NCBI RefSeq assembly: GCF_017826695.1
Contig: NZ_JAFFZW010000003.1
Span: 496,001 to 560,000 of the forward strand
Length of the DNA: 64,000 nt
Reading direction: 5' to 3'
From: Pseudomonas alliivorans
GTDB lineage: Bacteria; Pseudomonadota; Gammaproteobacteria; Pseudomonadales; Pseudomonadaceae
This document shows, piece by piece, positions 62,241-64,000 of the stretch; within the stretch, counting starts at the first letter, position 1, and the number at the start of each line of letters is the position of its first letter. A program made the position numbers and the translations under genes. Below the pieces are notes generated by a model, which was not told the DNA's origin, did no database searches, and saw nothing but the letters and a program-made list of their open reading frames with translations.

Positions 62241-63635
62241 TCAGAGGGTCTGGCGATTGGCGACCGGCTGCACAGGCATCCACTGTTTCTGTGGGATCGG
62301 CAGTTCGCACGATTCGCCACGGCCGATCGGGAAATAGTGGAAGCCGCTTTTTGACAGGCGCTCGGTGTCGTACAGATTACGTCCGTCGAAGATCACTGGA
62401 GCGCCGAGCCGTTGCTGGATCAGGTCAAAATCGGGTGCCTTGAACTGTTGCCACTCGGTGCAGATGATCAGGGCGTCGGCGTCGTCGAGGGTCGATTCCG
62501 GGGTGCCCATCAGCACCAGATCCTTGCGATAGCCATAGATCCGCTGGGTTTCCTGCATGGCCTCGGGATCAAACGCGCGCACGGTTGCGCCTGCCGCCCA
62601 CAAGGCTTCCATCAACACCCTGCTCGGCGCATCGCGCATGTCATCGGTGTTGGGTTTGAACGCCAGGCCCCACAAGGCAAAGGTCTTGCCGCGCAAATCA
62701 CCTTTGAAGAACGCGTTGACCCGCTCGAACAGTTTGTTCTTCTGCCGCTCGTTGATGGCCTCGACCACCGACAGCAGGTCGTTGGAGCAATGGGCTTCGC
62801 GGGCGCTGTGAATCAGCGCGCGGATGTCCTTGCCAAAGCATGAGCCGCCGTAGCCGCAGCCGGGGTAAATGAAGTCGTAACCGATGCGCGAGTCGGCACC
62901 GATACCCAACCGTACCGCCTCGACGTCCGCGCCCAGGTGTTCGGCCAGTTCGGCGATCTGGTTGATGAAGCTGATCTTGGTCGCCAGCATGCAGTTGGCC
63001 GCGTACTTGGTGAGTTCGGCGCTGCGCAGGTCCATGAACATGATCCGGTCATGATTGCGGTTGAAGGGTGCATACAGCTCGCGCATGACCTTTCTGACCG
63101 CTTCGCTTTCGCAGCCGATGACGATACGGTCCGGGCGGCGGCAATCCTTGACGGCCGAGCCTTCCTTGAGAAATTCGGGGTTGGAGACGATATCGAACTG
63201 CAGCAAGCGCCCTGCCTGGCGCAAGCTCTTGTCGATGTGCGCACGCAACGCGTCGCCACTGCCCACCGGCACTGTGGATTTTTCCACGATGATCAATGGC
63301 TCGCTGCGGTGCCGGGCGATGCTCTCACCCACGGCGAAGAAGCTGCGCATGTCCGCCGATCCGTCCTCGCAGGATGGCGTGCCAACGGCGATGAACAGGA
63401 CCTCGGCATGTTCGACGGCCATCTGCTCGTCGCTGGTGAAACTCAACCGATGGTTGTCGAGGTTTTCCCGTACCAGATTGGCAAGGCCCGGCTCATAGAT
63501 ATGCACCTGCCCCTGACGCAACTGGTCGACCTTGGCCTGATCGATGTCCATGCACACAACGTCATGGCCCACTTCGGCAAGCACCACCGCTTGTACCAGA
63601 CCGACATATCCGCTACCGAAAACGCTGATTTTCAT
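62241..63635 (-). CDS. ugd: UDP-glucose 6-dehydrogenase
   Basis: 464 aa. Rossmann start [27 protein letters not shown] and UDP-binding blocks [24 protein letters not shown] and [25 protein letters not shown] (catalytic Cys in GGSCFGKD), and the C-terminal [11 protein letters not shown]. It makes UDP-glucuronate, the precursor of aminoarabinose for lipid A. Start overlaps the arnF end by 23 bp, so it is the last gene of the arn operon. Confidence 0.95.
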   Translation of the reverse strand: MKISVFGSGYVGLVQAVVLAEVGHDVVCMDIDQAKVDQLRQGQVHIYEPGLANLVRENLDNHRLSFTSDEQMAVEHAEVLFIAVGTPSCEDGSADMRSFFAVGESIARHRSEPLIIVEKSTVPVGSGDALRAHIDKSLRQAGRLLQFDIVSNPEFLKEGSAVKDCRRPDRIVIGCESEAVRKVMRELYAPFNRNHDRIMFMDLRSAELTKYAANCMLATKISFINQIAELAEHLGADVEAVRLGIGADSRIGYDFIYPGCGYGGSCFGKDIRALIHSAREAHCSNDLLSVVEAINERQKNKLFERVNAFFKGDLRGKTFALWGLAFKPNTDDMRDAPSRVLMEALWAAGATVRAFDPEAMQETQRIYGYRKDLVLMGTPESTLDDADALIICTEWQQFKAPDFDLIQQRLGAPVIFDGRNLYDTERLSKSGFHYFPIGRGESCELPIPQKQWMPVQPVANRQTL

Positions 63636-64000
63636 GGAGAGAACCCTGAAGAGAAGTGCGAGAAATGCGCCGAAGGTTGATGGTCAGAACCCCCATCACG
63701 ATCAGGATGACACCCACAGTTTTCGAAACCGTGACCGTCTCATGGAAAAACGGCAGGCCAGCGGCCAGCACGAAGACCAGCGCGTAGCTGATGCTCAGTA
63801 AGGAATAGGCACGACTCAGGGGCAGGCTGCGAAGGGCCATCAGCCAGAGCAGCATCGACAGCGCGTAGGCGCCCGTTGCGAGGCAGATGATGGTCACCGC
63901 GCTTGAGTCGATTGCGCCAACGTTCTGAAATTCGAACAACTGCGCGGGCGAGGGCAGGCGGCTCATACTCCAGCGCATGCCCAGTTGCGCGGCACTGACC
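63613..64000 (-). CDS. arnF: 4-amino-4-deoxy-L-arabinose-phosphoundecaprenol flippase subunit, 3' part
   Basis: The frame is open to the window end ([20 protein letters not shown] at the start), so the first part is outside; about 128 residues are seen. EamA-like small transporter with helices at [31 protein letters not shown] and [14 protein letters not shown]. The overlap with ugd and the AAQLGMRW start region fit ArnF, the partner of ArnE in flipping the aminoarabinose lipid to the periplasm. Confidence 0.88.
   Translation of the reverse strand, partial: VSAAQLGMRWSMSRLPSPAQLFEFQNVGAIDSSAVTIICLATGAYALSMLLWLMALRSLPLSRAYSLLSISYALVFVLAAGLPFFHETVTVSKTVGVILIVMGVLTINLRRISRTSLQGSLHENQRFR

Noticed and set aside
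1..64000. CRISPR arrays, tRNA or rRNA genes, IS elements or prophage genes.
   Set aside because: No regular repeat-spacer arrays, no cloverleaf sequences, and no transposase, integrase or phage structural proteins were seen.

Overview
The window is chromosomal DNA of a Pseudomonas, most likely of the P. syringae group. The support is gene content: bioBFHCD, pqqA-E with pqqF upstream, davBA for lysine breakdown, creB/creC/creD, glcB, the end of an arn operon with ugd, and a GacA-type upstream box next to an Rsm-like small RNA. This assignment rests on protein recognition only; no database search was possible. No rRNA, tRNA, IS element or CRISPR array was seen.

Region 1 (1-6.0 kb) is accessory. 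After the 3' end of fdhA come four minus-strand genes for short RHS-core proteins (343-358 aa). They share an N-terminal RHS/TccC-type core of about 165 residues and have different C-terminal domains. Copies A and C are almost identical over about 560 bp including their leaders, and a 73-bp copy of the fdhA 3' end lies between A and B, so cassette A looks inserted or duplicated. The tails of A and B share an AHG...CHSAD signature at equal spacing, suggesting a clan CD (caspase-fold/C80-like) cysteine protease. No immunity-gene candidate is seen between the cassettes.

Region 2 (6-21.8 kb) holds a PlsC-type acyltransferase, the cre envelope-stress system (retropepsin-like protein, creB, creC and, 3.3 kb further on, creD) interrupted by a metallophosphoesterase/aldo-keto reductase/TetR block, a GST, a Fur-boxed FecI/FecR/PepSY unit without a TonB receptor, an exonuclease, a DUF294 protein and a stand-alone receiver protein.

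Region 3 (21.9-36.7 kb) has malate synthase G, an ACT-domain regulator, RarD, SrkA, a LacI-controlled ABC importer ending in a GpdQ-like phosphodiesterase (probably a phosphodiester scavenging operon), a Tat-exported PhoX-like phosphatase, a ModE-like regulator and ComF. A cluster of DnaA-box sequences lies at about 25.0 kb.

Region 4 (36.7-48 kb) is the biotin operon, with a probable BirA operator lying inside the comF start, followed by two paralogous long acyl-CoA dehydrogenases (the first with a PsrA-type operator) flanking a diguanylate cyclase, an Rsm-family sRNA preceded by a GacA box, and a 53-aa Pmp3/YqaE protein.

Region 5 (48-60 kb, minus strand) carries Lrp regulator, davB, davA, pqqF, pqqA-E and an S9 peptidase, followed by a FUSC-family membrane protein. 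A strong terminator separates pqqA from pqqB. Region 6 (60-64 kb) holds a truncated NERD gene, an ArnT-like glycosyltransferase, ugd and the end of arnF, the tail of the lipid A aminoarabinose operon.
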